Origin: Rhodococcus sovatensis
GTDB lineage: Bacteria > Actinomycetota > Actinomycetes > Mycobacteriales > Mycobacteriaceae
NCBI RefSeq assembly: GCF_037327425.1
Contig: NZ_CP147846.1
Location: 248,001 to 312,000 of the forward strand
DNA length: 64,000 bases
Direction of reading: 5' to 3'
Shown here piece after piece: positions 18,573 to 26,676 of the stretch (position 1 is its first letter; every line of letters begins with the position of its first letter). The position numbers were made by a program, and so were the translations under genes. Below the pieces are notes generated by a model that saw only the letters and a list, made by a program, of their open reading frames with translations, made no database searches and was not told where the DNA came from.

Positions 18573-19405
18573 TTTATCGTGTAGCCAGCGTCGACGGGAA
18601 GCGTTGCACCGGTGATGTATCGGGCCTCGTCGGAGACCAGGAACGCGATGGCGTTGGAGATGTCGATCGGTTCGACCCACGGAATCGGCAGGGTATTGGT
18701 CGTTGCAAATATCGCCTCTGCCTTTTCCCTGCTCGGGTTCGGATCGTCGGGAAGGAACAATCCCCATGTCTTGGGGTTCTGGATCATCACCGTGTCGACT
18801 CCGGTGGGATGGACGGTATTGACACGAATGCTGTGCTGACCGAATTCGTTCGCCAGCGTACGCATGATTCCGACGACACCGTGTTTGGTTGCGGTGTAAT
18901 GCACGGTGTTCGGTGTTCCCTTCAGCCCTGCTGTCGAACTCGTCAAAAGGATCGAACCACCCCGTCCGCCGGCGACAAGGTGGGGCAGTGCCGCACGGCA
19001 CGTGTTCCACACCCCGGTGAGGTTGACGTCGAGCATGGTCTGCCAGGCCTCGTCGGTGATCTCGAGAGCAGGCGCGATTTCGAATACACCGGCGTTGCCG
19101 AGCACGATGTCGAGGCGGCCGAGTTCGGCCACGCCGTCGTCGACGGCCTTTTTCACGGCGGCCGAATCTCGGACATCGGCCTTGGTGGCGACGATCCTGC
19201 GGTCGAGGTCCTCGACCAGTTTCACCGTCTCAGCGAGGTCGGCTTCCGTTGCACCGGGGTACATTTCGATTGTGTCGACGGGAGCGCACAGGTCGATTGC
19301 GATGATGTCGGCACCCTCCTTGGCGAGCCGAAGTGCGTGGCTGCGTCCCTGGCTGCGCGCGGCACCGGTGATGAATGCGACCTTGCCGTCGAGTTTGCCG
19401 GTCAC
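18569..19405 (-). CDS. mycofactocin-type SDR oxidoreductase (second copy)
   Basis: The 278-residue dehydrogenase starts at GTG 19405, overlapping its paralogue by 4 bp (GTGA). It shows the SDR cofactor motif TGAARSQGRSHALRLA, the family segment IIAIDLCAPVDTI, the ADVRDSAAVKKAV region, NAG, and the active site Ser-Tyr-Lys (SSTAGLKG, YTATKHGVV). The extended loop after the second strand and the C-terminal RYITGATLPVDAG match the mycofactocin-coupled SDR family, whose members keep their NAD tightly bound and need mycofactocin as electron acceptor. The match to the family is strong; the dependence itself is not visible. It is clearly similar to the next gene along its whole length. Confidence 0.86.
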   Translation of the reverse strand: MTGKLDGKVAFITGAARSQGRSHALRLAKEGADIIAIDLCAPVDTIEMYPGATEADLAETVKLVEDLDRRIVATKADVRDSAAVKKAVDDGVAELGRLDIVLGNAGVFEIAPALEITDEAWQTMLDVNLTGVWNTCRAALPHLVAGGRGGSILLTSSTAGLKGTPNTVHYTATKHGVVGIMRTLANEFGQHSIRVNTVHPTGVDTVMIQNPKTWGLFLPDDPNPSREKAEAIFATTNTLPIPWVEPIDISNAIAFLVSDEARYITGATLPVDAGYTIK

Positions 19406-20232
19406 TTGATCACAGATCCTGCATCGACGGGAAGTTGGACGCCGGTGATGTAGCGGGCATCGTCGGAGACCAGGAATGCGATCGCGTTGGAGATGTCGAC
19501 GGGTTCGACCCATTCGATCGGCAATGCGTTGAGAGTCTTGAACGCCTCGGCTGCATCCTCCCGTTTCGGATCGGGGTTGTCCGGCATGAACGTCGCATAA
19601 GTCTGGGCGTTATGGATCATGTCGGTGTCGACCGATGTCGGGTGCACGGAGTTGACGCGAATCTCGAACGGTGCCAGTTCGTTTGCGAGTGTCTTCACCA
19701 GGCCGACGACGCCGTGCTTCGCGGCGACGTAGTGCGCGAGGTTGGCGAGACCTTTGATCCCTGCCGTCGAGCTGGTCAGTACTATCGCACCACCGCGGCC
19801 ACCGGACTTGATGTGTGGCACCGCGGCGCGAACAGTCTTGAAGACACCGGTCAGGTTGATGTCGATCATGTCGTCCCAGGCCTCGTCGGTGAGGTCTTCG
19901 ATGGGTGCGAAGCTCGCGATCCCGGCGTTGGCCAGGACGATGTCGAGGCGGCCGAGTTCGGCGACACCGTCGTCGACTGCCTTCTTCAGCTGTGCGGTGT
20001 CTCGGACGTCGGCGGTGGACGCGACGATCCGGCGGTCGAGAGCTTCGACCTGCTCGACCGTCTCGGCCAGATCCTCAGCGGTAGCAAGCGGATAACCCAC
20101 GCTGGAGACCTGGGCGCACAGGTCTATCGCGATGATGTCGGCGCCTTCCTGAGCCAACTTGAGCGCGTGGCTGCGGCCTTGACCACGCGCAGCGCCGGTG
20201 ATGAATGCAACTTTCCCGTCGAGCTTTCCCAT
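19402..20232 (-). CDS. mycofactocin-type SDR oxidoreductase (first copy)
   Basis: The 276-residue enzyme is the first gene of the four-gene operon and starts at ATG 20232, preceded by AAGGAAG at a good spacing. Motifs are TGAARGQGRSHALKLA, IIAIDLCAQVSSVGYPLAT, ADVRDTAQLKKAV, NAGIASF, the catalytic SSTAGIKG and YVAAKHGVV, and the closing RYITGVQLPVDAG. Mycofactocin-type SDRs oxidise alcohols such as carveol; the actual substrate is unknown. It and the next gene look like a tandem duplication that has diverged. No mycofactocin synthesis gene lies in the window. Confidence 0.88.
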   Translation of the reverse strand: MGKLDGKVAFITGAARGQGRSHALKLAQEGADIIAIDLCAQVSSVGYPLATAEDLAETVEQVEALDRRIVASTADVRDTAQLKKAVDDGVAELGRLDIVLANAGIASFAPIEDLTDEAWDDMIDINLTGVFKTVRAAVPHIKSGGRGGAIVLTSSTAGIKGLANLAHYVAAKHGVVGLVKTLANELAPFEIRVNSVHPTSVDTDMIHNAQTYATFMPDNPDPKREDAAEAFKTLNALPIEWVEPVDISNAIAFLVSDDARYITGVQLPVDAGSVIK

Positions 20233-20452
20233 GATCGAACTTCCTTGGTCGATTCGAGTGAAATCGGTACGAGCGCAGAACGCTTCGCATCGGGCAGCGA
20301 TGCGTCTCGCGGCAGGATGTCCAAGGTGGAGGACATGACAAGAAACATATCTGACACTCAGTGCAGAAGTAGGCGATTCGCCGGAAATTCGTACGTGGAG
20401 CTCTCGATCCCGCGTAGCTACTTTCGAGTAGCGATCCAGGCGCGTTGCGCCG

Positions 20453-21526
20453 TCACCCGATGTCGAGCGTTGTCATCAGCTCCGCCACCGCTGCCCGGCC
20501 GGCACGGTTGGCGCCGATGGTGCTGGCTGATGGGCCGTAGCCGAGGAGATGCACTCGGTGGTCGGAGGCGACGCGCGTCGCGAGCCGTCCGTCCATGACG
20601 ATGCCACCGCCGTGACCGCGGAGGCGCAGCGGTGCGAGATGGTCGAGCGCACTGCGAAAGCCGGTGGCCCACAAAATGACGTCTGCCCGCAGAGACGTGC
20701 CGTCCGCCCAGCGGAGCCCGTCGGGAACTATCTCCGAGAACATCGGGAGTCGTTCCAGTGCACCGCGATCACGCGCGGCCTTCAAGCGCTCGGTCAGCAG
20801 GAGGCCCGTCACCGAGACAACCGATCCAGGCGGAAGACCGGCCCGCACGCGTTCTTCGACCATCGCGACGGCCGCGCGCCCGGCATCGGGGCCGAAGCTT
20901 CCGTCCCGAAACTCGGGCTTCCGACGCGTCACCCACGTCGTCGAGGTGACGAGCGAAATTTCGTCGAGCAGCTGCACGGCCGAGATTCCCCCGCCGACGA
21001 CGACCACATGCTTGCCCGCGAACTCGTCGGCGGTCCGGTAGTCCTTGGTGTGCAGCTGACGTCCACCGAACGTCTCGGCGCCCGGATACGACGGGATGAA
21101 CGGCTTTTCCCACGTCCCGGTTGCGTTGATGAGGCCACGGGCGGACACCACGAGTTCGTCGGCTTCGACACGAAACCGAGGCTCTCGATCGCAGACTACG
21201 GTGACGGTCACCGGACGTCGAACCTGAAGGTCGAATTTCTCCTCGTAGGCCTGGTAGTACCGCGGAACGGCCTCGGCCGCGGTGACGTCGTCGGGGTTCT
21301 CGCCCGTGAGTGTGTCCGCGAATTCCATGCCGGGTAGGTCGTTGACTCCGTTGACCGTGCTCAGTGTCAATGACGGCCAGCGGAACTGCCAGGCGCCACC
21401 TGGGTCGGGGGAGCGATCGAGCATGACGAACCCGGATCCAGCGGCAAGACCCGCCCGGCGGAGGTGATAGCCGGCGGACAGTCCTGCTTGTCCGGCACCG
21501 ATGACGGCCACATCTGTTTCGATCAC
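20453..21526 (-). CDS. flavin-dependent NAD(P)-binding oxidoreductase (FMO-like)
   Basis: The protein of about 357 residues has a FAD Rossmann motif at once (VAVIGAGQAGLSAGYHL) and a second NAD(P) motif (VVVVGGGISAVQLLDEI), with PDPGGAWQFRW near residue 40. The C-terminal segment ILWATGFRSALDHL is the usual FMO-type closing motif. It is shorter than true Baeyer-Villiger monooxygenases, closer to the trimethylamine or indole oxygenase-like proteins, and the substrate is unknown. The start at GTG 21526 puts the Rossmann motif close to the N-terminus; ATG 21571 would add 15 residues but would leave only 18 bp to the divergent echA6-like gene. Confidence 0.72.
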   Translation of the reverse strand: MIETDVAVIGAGQAGLSAGYHLRRAGLAAGSGFVMLDRSPDPGGAWQFRWPSLTLSTVNGVNDLPGMEFADTLTGENPDDVTAAEAVPRYYQAYEEKFDLQVRRPVTVTVVCDREPRFRVEADELVVSARGLINATGTWEKPFIPSYPGAETFGGRQLHTKDYRTADEFAGKHVVVVGGGISAVQLLDEISLVTSTTWVTRRKPEFRDGSFGPDAGRAAVAMVEERVRAGLPPGSVVSVTGLLLTERLKAARDRGALERLPMFSEIVPDGLRWADGTSLRADVILWATGFRSALDHLAPLRLRGHGGGIVMDGRLATRVASDHRVHLLGYGPSASTIGANRAGRAAVAELMTTLDIG

Positions 21527-21574
21527 GGTTGTCAGTACATCAGCCCGCGGGCACCGGTCGCATCTACCCATGAG

Positions 21575-21580
21575 TAACGT
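21575..21580 (+). promoter_or_regulatory. -10 box of the echA6-like gene
   Basis: TAACGT lies 8 nt before the ATG at 21589, with no ribosome binding site, as in a leaderless transcript. It also favours ATG 21589 over the GTG at 21583. Confidence 0.4.
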
Positions 21581-21588
21581 CTGTGTCC

Positions 21589-22320
21589 ATGATCGGACAG
21601 TCTCGTGACGGCGACGTCGTCACCCTAGAACTCAGGCGTCCCGAGCGGCGCAATGCACTCGACACCGCCCTCTGCGTCGAGCTCCGCGAGGGAGTCGAGG
21701 CAGCCGTCGAATCCGGCGCGCGTGTCATCGTGATCACCGGCCAGGGTTCGAGCTTCTGTGCGGGAGCCGATCTGGAGGGTGACAGTTTCCCGGAGGAGTT
21801 CCCCGAGGCGCTGGAGCGGCTCCTCAGGGCGGTCGACAGCGCCCCCGTGCCTGTCGTTGCCGCTGTCAACGGCCCGGCGGTCGGCGGCGGGACGCAGCTC
21901 GCCATCGCGTGCGATCTGCGGGTCGTCGCCGACGGTGCATTCTTCGAAATTCCGTCGACTCGGCTCGGTATCGCGGTCAACAACTGGACCATCAAGAGGC
22001 TGGCATCGCTCGCAGGCGGGGGCGTCGCGCGGACCATTCTGATCGGCGGTGAGCGTCTCGACGCCGATGCCGCCTTCGTCAGTGGTCTCGCCAACAAGCG
22101 CGGTGATCTGGCCGTCGCACTGGAATGGGCGTCGGCGATCACCGAACTCGCGCCCCTGGCGTTGAGGCATCTCAAGCTCGTGTTCAACGACGACGGCTCC
22201 CACGACGAGCCGACGCCGGATCAGTGGGCCGCGTTCGGTGCTGCGTGGACGAGCGAGGACATGAAGGAAGCGCGCCTCGCGCGTAAAGAGAAACGCAAGC
22301 CGAAGTTCCTCGGACGTTGA
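21589..22320 (+). CDS. echA6: EchA6-like crotonase-fold protein, catalytic Glu absent
   Basis: The 243-residue protein follows M. tuberculosis EchA6 (Rv0905) closely (RPERRNALD, TGQGSSFCAGADLEGD, INGPAVGGGTQLAIACDLRV, and KRKPKFLGR near the end). The crotonase fold is complete, but the two catalytic Glu positions of enoyl-CoA hydratase are Gln (in GGGTQLA) and Ser (in FFEIPSTRLG). So hydration is unlikely. In M. tuberculosis EchA6 is known as a non-hydratase acyl-CoA binding protein that feeds mycolate synthesis; the same role here is an inference. It diverges from the FMO-like gene and is separated by 19 kb from accD3, its neighbour in M. tuberculosis. Confidence 0.85.
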   Translation: MIGQSRDGDVVTLELRRPERRNALDTALCVELREGVEAAVESGARVIVITGQGSSFCAGADLEGDSFPEEFPEALERLLRAVDSAPVPVVAAVNGPAVGGGTQLAIACDLRVVADGAFFEIPSTRLGIAVNNWTIKRLASLAGGGVARTILIGGERLDADAAFVSGLANKRGDLAVALEWASAITELAPLALRHLKLVFNDDGSHDEPTPDQWAAFGAAWTSEDMKEARLARKEKRKPKFLGR

Positions 22321-22526
22321 TCGCCATGGCAAGGTGACGGTTGCCGATTACCTGCCCTTGAATATCGTCAATTCCGTTCTGTCCCTTAAGGGTAGAGCTG
22401 TTCCACTGTTAACCCTGTAGTCGTGTTCCGTGCCCCGGTCGGCCAATTTTCGGTCCCCGCAGGCCCGTTAGCTGTGCGCCGCACCCAGTTGGGTGCGCGC
22501 ACGTACACACCTGGAAGACGGGGAAC

Positions 22527-23195
22527 ATGAAGATCGGAAAATTCGCAGCAACGTCGGCATTGGTGATCGCGGCCATGACGACCGCAATGGGTACCTCGTA
22601 TGCGGACCCGGCTCCCGCCCCCGCGCCGGTGGGTTGGAACGTCAGTGCCGCCGGTGACCAGGTCATCGTCGATACTTCCGCTGGAACGCTCAGCAACGAG
22701 AACAACCACCTGGTCGTCCGCGACGCCGGCGGCGCATTGGTGGACTCGGTTCCGCTGTCCATCGCGTTCGACGGACTCGCGCACCCGGTCGCAGCGGATA
22801 TCGACGGCAATCACGCCGTTCTGACCGCCGATGTGTCACCGGCAGCCGCAACCCCGGTCTCGACGCAGATTCCTGGATTGCAGCAGGTCGATCTTCCCGC
22901 GGCGGTCGCTGGAACGAAGGACAACATCGGACTCTCCGCATCGGTCGGCGGATTCCTCGGTGCTGCAACAGGTCTCGTCGGTGGATGCCTGCTCGGGGCC
23001 CTCGCCGTCGGCGTCGTCTCTGCGCCGGCAGCACTGCTGTTCGGTGCAGGACCGATCGCGGGATGCATCGGTGGCGCCTTGCTTCTCGGATCCACCGCAT
23101 CGCTCGCAGGTACCGCCATCGGCGGCCTCAGTGCCATCGCCGGCAATGCGGGACCGTTCATCACGCTGCTGAACGCACCGCCCGTCAAGAAGTAA
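22527..23195 (+). CDS. exported hypothetical protein
   Basis: The 222-residue protein has a clear signal peptide, with a basic start, the hydrophobic stretch ATSALVIAAMTTAMG and cleavage probably after SYA at about residue 26. A proline-alanine linker and a beta-rich domain of about 100 residues follow, and the C-terminal 90 residues are glycine-rich and hydrophobic with four Cys (GGCLLGALAVG, AGCIGGALLLG). That part may form two hairpin helices in the envelope. Proteins of this design are frequent in Rhodococcus and Nocardia, with no known function. The 206 bp before it are free of genes and hold only a 10-bp palindrome, CCCTTAAGGG near 22383. A hairpin follows it directly. Confidence 0.7.
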   Translation: MKIGKFAATSALVIAAMTTAMGTSYADPAPAPAPVGWNVSAAGDQVIVDTSAGTLSNENNHLVVRDAGGALVDSVPLSIAFDGLAHPVAADIDGNHAVLTADVSPAAATPVSTQIPGLQQVDLPAAVAGTKDNIGLSASVGGFLGAATGLVGGCLLGALAVGVVSAPAALLFGAGPIAGCIGGALLLGSTASLAGTAIGGLSAIAGNAGPFITLLNAPPVKK

Positions 23196-23207
23196 CGCTC
23201 TTCGTCT

Positions 23208-23231
23208 TGCTCCGGCCTCTGTGCCGGAGCA
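23208..23231. terminator. stem-loop after the exported-protein gene
   Basis: TGCTCCGGC (23208-23216) pairs perfectly with GCCGGAGCA (23223-23231) around a six-base loop. No T-run follows. It lies between two genes on the same strand and contains the first possible GTG start of the FHA gene, so it can be a terminator or a translational block. Confidence 0.55.
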
Positions 23232-23868
23232 GGATGTAGCGGTGGTTCTTGGTGACCGGGAGAGCGCGCGTCTGCAGTACGAGGGTGACGGCGGGGTGCG
23301 GCGCGAAGTGCTGCTCTCACCCGATCGCGCCCGGCTGACCCTGGGCCGATCGTCGCAGGCAGACATCTCGTTCGCAGACGACAGCGAGGTGTCCCGGCTG
23401 CATGCGGCGGTCGAGTGGATGGCAGGGCACTGGACCATCGTCGACGACGGCCTTTCGCGCAACGGCACCTACGTGGGCGGGGACAGGCTCACCGGTAGAC
23501 GACGGCTGCGGCACGGCGACACCATTCGCATCGGCACGTCCCTGCTCACGTTCCACGACTTCTCCGGCATCGGTGACGAGGCAACCCGGATCGCGTCGGA
23601 GATGCCGGACACTCGATCGCTCACCGAGACACAGCGGGCAGTTCTCGTTGCGCTGTGTCGCCCGTACAAACACAACGCAACGTTCGCGAACCCGGCGTCG
23701 AATCAACAGATCGCGACCGAGATATTCCTCAGCGTCGACGCCGTCAAGACACACCTGCGGGTGCTGTTCGCCAAATTCGGAGTCGAGGATCTGCCGCAGA
23801 ACGTCAAGCGGGTCAGACTGGCCGAGCGCGCGATCCAGAGTGGAGTGATCTCACAGCGCGATCTCTAG
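23221..23868 (+). CDS. FHA-domain protein with C-terminal helix-turn-helix
   Basis: The 215-residue protein, as counted from GTG 23221, has an FHA domain in about residues 35-110: TLGRSSQADISFADDSEVSRLHA, then RNGTYVGGDRLTGRRRL, which holds the G-R and S-R-L-H phosphothreonine-binding core. A C-terminal LuxR-like module follows (LTETQRAVLVALCRPY, NQQIATEIFLSVDAVKTHLRVLFAKFGV). The FHA reads phosphothreonine and the HTH would bind DNA, so the fusion may couple Ser/Thr-kinase signalling directly to transcription; this is an inference. GTG 23242 is another possible start, since 23221 lies inside a hairpin. Its last 18 bp overlap the hydrolase gene of the opposite strand. Confidence 0.8.
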   Translation: MPEQDVAVVLGDRESARLQYEGDGGVRREVLLSPDRARLTLGRSSQADISFADDSEVSRLHAAVEWMAGHWTIVDDGLSRNGTYVGGDRLTGRRRLRHGDTIRIGTSLLTFHDFSGIGDEATRIASEMPDTRSLTETQRAVLVALCRPYKHNATFANPASNQQIATEIFLSVDAVKTHLRVLFAKFGVEDLPQNVKRVRLAERAIQSGVISQRDL

Positions 23869-24825
23869 CGGTGCTCGCACGGACGTCTGGGCTCGCATGG
23901 ACGTCTGGGCTCGCATGGACGTCTGGTCGAGGAGTACACCGATCGCTTCGGCGACCTCCGTCGCACGCTCGAGGATCACCATGTGTCCGGCTTTGTCGAC
24001 CGTGACCAGTCGAGCGGCGGGGAGGCTGTCGGCGATTGCCTTCGAGTGGAGCAGTGGGGTCATGAGGTCGTCCGACCCACACAGGACCATTGTCGGCACG
24101 ACGGCGAGAGCCGACAGAGACTTCGATTCGTCGAAATCGTGCAGTGAGCCCAGGAAGCCTGCCATCGTGACGACCGACGTCTCGTTGAGCATCGCCGACG
24201 CCAATGCGACGACTCGGGGACTCACTCGACGTGATCCGCAGCCGGCCGCGCGCACGATCGGTGCGCAAATTCCCCTGCTCAGGCGCTTCGATGCGCCCAT
24301 CACTCGTGGCGCCCGTCGCACGACGGTTCGGAACAGTGAGACCGCCGGATGCGCTAGGCACGCGCCGATTCCCTCCTCGGCGATACCGTGTGCTGCCGTC
24401 GCCACCAGCCCGACGCCCACGAGACGATCGCCGAGCTCTGCGAGGTGCTGCCGGACGTAGGACATGATCGTCATTCCGCCCATGGAATGGCCGACAAGGA
24501 CGTATTTTCCGGTGGGAATCATCGTTCTGACGATCGCTCCGAGATCGCGTCCCAGCTGCTCGATGGTGTACGAGCCGGTATCGGCGGCAGAGGACGAACC
24601 GTGGCCGCGGTGGTCGTAGGAGACCATGCGAATGTCCTCGCCCCACGTCTTCTCCAGCGCCGCGGCCACGTCGAGCCACGACTCCTTGGCGAGACAGTGG
24701 CCGTGCACGAAGACGACGGTCATGGAGGCATCCTGCGCGCCTGTTTCGTACACGGCGAGAGCGGTGCCGTCGTCGGTGACCACTGTGGATCGACCGCGGC
24801 TTCTACTGCGTGTTCGCTCGCTCAT
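23851..24825 (-). CDS. alpha/beta hydrolase
   Basis: The 324-residue protein is a single alpha/beta-hydrolase domain. The oxyanion region is VVFVHGHCLAKESW, the nucleophile elbow is GHSMGGMT (Ser near residue 114), and the His is in KAGHMVILERATEV. No signal peptide is seen; the N-terminal 14 residues are Arg-rich (RTRSRSRGRS). The last 30 residues carry a six-residue repeat (QTSMRA) that corresponds to an 18-bp DNA repeat at 23873-23926. The substrate is unknown. Its 3' end overlaps the FHA gene by 18 bp and it is separated by 232 bp from the divergent sigma factor gene. Confidence 0.85.
   Translation of the reverse strand: MSERTRSRSRGRSTVVTDDGTALAVYETGAQDASMTVVFVHGHCLAKESWLDVAAALEKTWGEDIRMVSYDHRGHGSSSAADTGSYTIEQLGRDLGAIVRTMIPTGKYVLVGHSMGGMTIMSYVRQHLAELGDRLVGVGLVATAAHGIAEEGIGACLAHPAVSLFRTVVRRAPRVMGASKRLSRGICAPIVRAAGCGSRRVSPRVVALASAMLNETSVVTMAGFLGSLHDFDESKSLSALAVVPTMVLCGSDDLMTPLLHSKAIADSLPAARLVTVDKAGHMVILERATEVAEAIGVLLDQTSMRAQTSMRAQTSVRAPLEIAL
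23873..23926. repeat. three-copy 18-bp tandem repeat within a coding end
   Basis: The 18-bp unit (GCTCGCATGGACGTCTGG, with C for T at one place in the first copy) is present three times in a row. It lies in the C-terminal coding part of the hydrolase. The number of units changes the protein by six residues per copy and never the frame. Confidence 0.9.
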
Positions 24826-25057
24826 GCTCGTCTCCGATGCGCTGCAGGTGTGTAAGGGTTTTCGCCGCCGTCAAGCGTCGCGTTACGTGATGTTCATATT
24901 CTGCTCGCGCGCCTTCGCGTCGGGACCCTCCCGAAGAGTGTGAGATGTCCGCCCTGAGGGGTAGCTTTCTTCACCCTGGGGTGGGTACCGACCAAGCCGG
25001 AGGTGAAACAGGATCGAATCACACAAGAAGCGCAGGGTGAGCAGGGAGGACTGGGCG

Positions 25058-25633
25058 ATGACGAACGACGACATCGTGGACATGCTCGAGGCGCGGGTTC
25101 CACTCGCGGTGGGCGGGGACTTGGCAGCTCTCTCCGACTTGATCGGGTTGGTCAGGCCCAAGCTGAAGCGTTACTGCGCGACTCGCGTGAGTAATTCGGA
25201 GGTAGTGGCAGACGACGTCGTTCAGGATGTCTGTCTCGCTCTCGTCTCGGCGATTCCGAAATATCGCGACGTCGGCAAGCCCTTCATGGCGTTCGTGTAC
25301 GGCATTGCAGCGCACAAGATCGCCGATGCCGGACGAAAAGCCGCGTCACGTCGTGCGTATTCGCTCGAATTGGTGATCGAGGAGCCATTCACCGAGGAGT
25401 CCCCGGAGTCGCATGCCGTCGAAGGCGAATTGCGAACCCATGCACAGGCTTTGATGAACACCTTGCCGCCGAGGCATCGAAAGATCGTTCTGATGCGGGT
25501 GATATGGGGAATGACGGCCCCCCAGACCGGTCGAGCCCTGGGAATGAGTGCGGGCGCAGTTCGAGTCGCGCAGCACCGCGCCATGAATCAGCTGCGTGCG
25601 GAACTGTCGAACTTTTCGTTGCTGACGGCGTGA
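25058..25633 (+). CDS. ECF-like RNA polymerase sigma factor (SigD/ShbA type)
   Basis: The 191-residue sigma-70 family factor has region 2 at about residues 30-95 (DDVVQDVCLALVSAIPKYRD, FMAFVYGIAAHKIADAGR) and region 4 at about 130-180 (LPPRHRKIVLMRVIWGMTAPQTGRALGMSAGAVRVAQHRAM). It resembles M. tuberculosis SigD and the ShbA-type sigmas. The ATG at 25058 is chosen over GTG 25037 because GGGAGGA lies 7 nt before it. No anti-sigma gene follows directly; the next gene encodes a membrane protein 75 bp away that does not look like an anti-sigma factor. Confidence 0.88.
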   Translation: MTNDDIVDMLEARVPLAVGGDLAALSDLIGLVRPKLKRYCATRVSNSEVVADDVVQDVCLALVSAIPKYRDVGKPFMAFVYGIAAHKIADAGRKAASRRAYSLELVIEEPFTEESPESHAVEGELRTHAQALMNTLPPRHRKIVLMRVIWGMTAPQTGRALGMSAGAVRVAQHRAMNQLRAELSNFSLLTA

Positions 25634-25707
25634 GGTCCTCGTCCATTCGCCTATTCGTCCATTGACCCGGAATCGACGCGGACTGATCGGTATGCTTCGC
25701 TGAGCAC

Positions 25708-26676
25708 ATGGAACACGGCGACGAGCACGATTCCGGTCGGCTGAAGCGGAGACCGACCCCTGCCCAGGCCATTGTTGCAGGCGTCGTACTCGCATTCGCG
25801 GTAGCGGTGTTCCTGCGGCAGGCGCTACAGGAGTCCGGTGCTGCACAGTCGGCAGCGTTCTACGTCGGGATTCCCGCAGTCATTGCCGTGATCGTCGTGC
25901 TGTCCGCCCCTGGGCGCAGTGCCGTGGGCATCGTGATGAAGGAGATCACGGTTCTTCTGCTGATGTCGATGATGCTGTTGGGCGAAGGGTTCATCTGCGT
26001 CATCATCGCGGCACCCATCTTCTATCTGGTCGGTGCTCTCGTCGCGATTGCCGTGGAGAAGATCGTCCCTGGGCGCGACGACAAGACCGGTCTGAAGATC
26101 GTTGTGGTGCCGACACTGATCGTTCTCGCCTCGCTGGAAGGCGTCGTACCGGCCACGACGTTCGCGGGCCCGACGACGGTATCGGCAGCCAAGGTCCTCG
26201 ATCTCGCGCCTGCCGAGGTCGAGGCTGCGTGGGAACGGCCGTTGGATTTCGACGGCACGGCGCTCCCGGGAGTGCTGTCGTGGGGATTTCCGCAACCGCG
26301 GTCCGACAGCGGCGGAGCGTTGGAGGTGGGTGAGCGCCGCACCGTGTCGTTCACCGGCGCGCACCATCGACCGTTGTTCGTCGCCGACCATCATTGGGGC
26401 GAGCACATCACCGATTTGAGCTTCGAAGTCGCGGACCGAACACCGACCTCGGCCAGGCTTCGTATCGTCGAAGACACAAGTCCCATCTCGTCGTGGTTGA
26501 CGTGGGATATGGCCGACATCACCTGGCGCGCAGTCGATGCCTCGCACACCGCCGTCGAACTCGACTTGACCTACACCCGAGAACTGGCCCCCGCCTGGTA
26601 CTTCGGCCCGATCGAGAAAGCCGTCGTCGAGCGGGCAGCGGACTATCTGATCGATTCGCTCGACCCGACACCGTGA
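25708..26676 (+). CDS. membrane protein with C-terminal SRPBCC-like domain
   Basis: The 322-residue protein has four N-terminal hydrophobic helices in about residues 20-160 (VAGVVLAFAVAVFL, IPAVIAVIVVLSAPG, LLLMSMMLLGEGFICVIIAAPIFYLVGALV and VVPTLIVLASLEGVVP). A soluble domain follows from about 165 to the end, beginning DLAPAEVEAAWERPLDFDG, with alternating strands and a final long helix, which is the shape of a START/SRPBCC ligand-binding domain. It overlaps the following gene by 4 bp (GTGA). No function is known to me; the partner gene points to a membrane-lipid or thiol-related role. Confidence 0.6.
   Translation: MEHGDEHDSGRLKRRPTPAQAIVAGVVLAFAVAVFLRQALQESGAAQSAAFYVGIPAVIAVIVVLSAPGRSAVGIVMKEITVLLLMSMMLLGEGFICVIIAAPIFYLVGALVAIAVEKIVPGRDDKTGLKIVVVPTLIVLASLEGVVPATTFAGPTTVSAAKVLDLAPAEVEAAWERPLDFDGTALPGVLSWGFPQPRSDSGGALEVGERRTVSFTGAHHRPLFVADHHWGEHITDLSFEVADRTPTSARLRIVEDTSPISSWLTWDMADITWRAVDASHTAVELDLTYTRELAPAWYFGPIEKAVVERAADYLIDSLDPTP

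Noticed and set aside
22383..22392. A 10-bp palindrome CCCTTAAGGG upstream of the exported protein.
   Set aside because: Too short to call an operator without a second copy or a neighbouring regulator.
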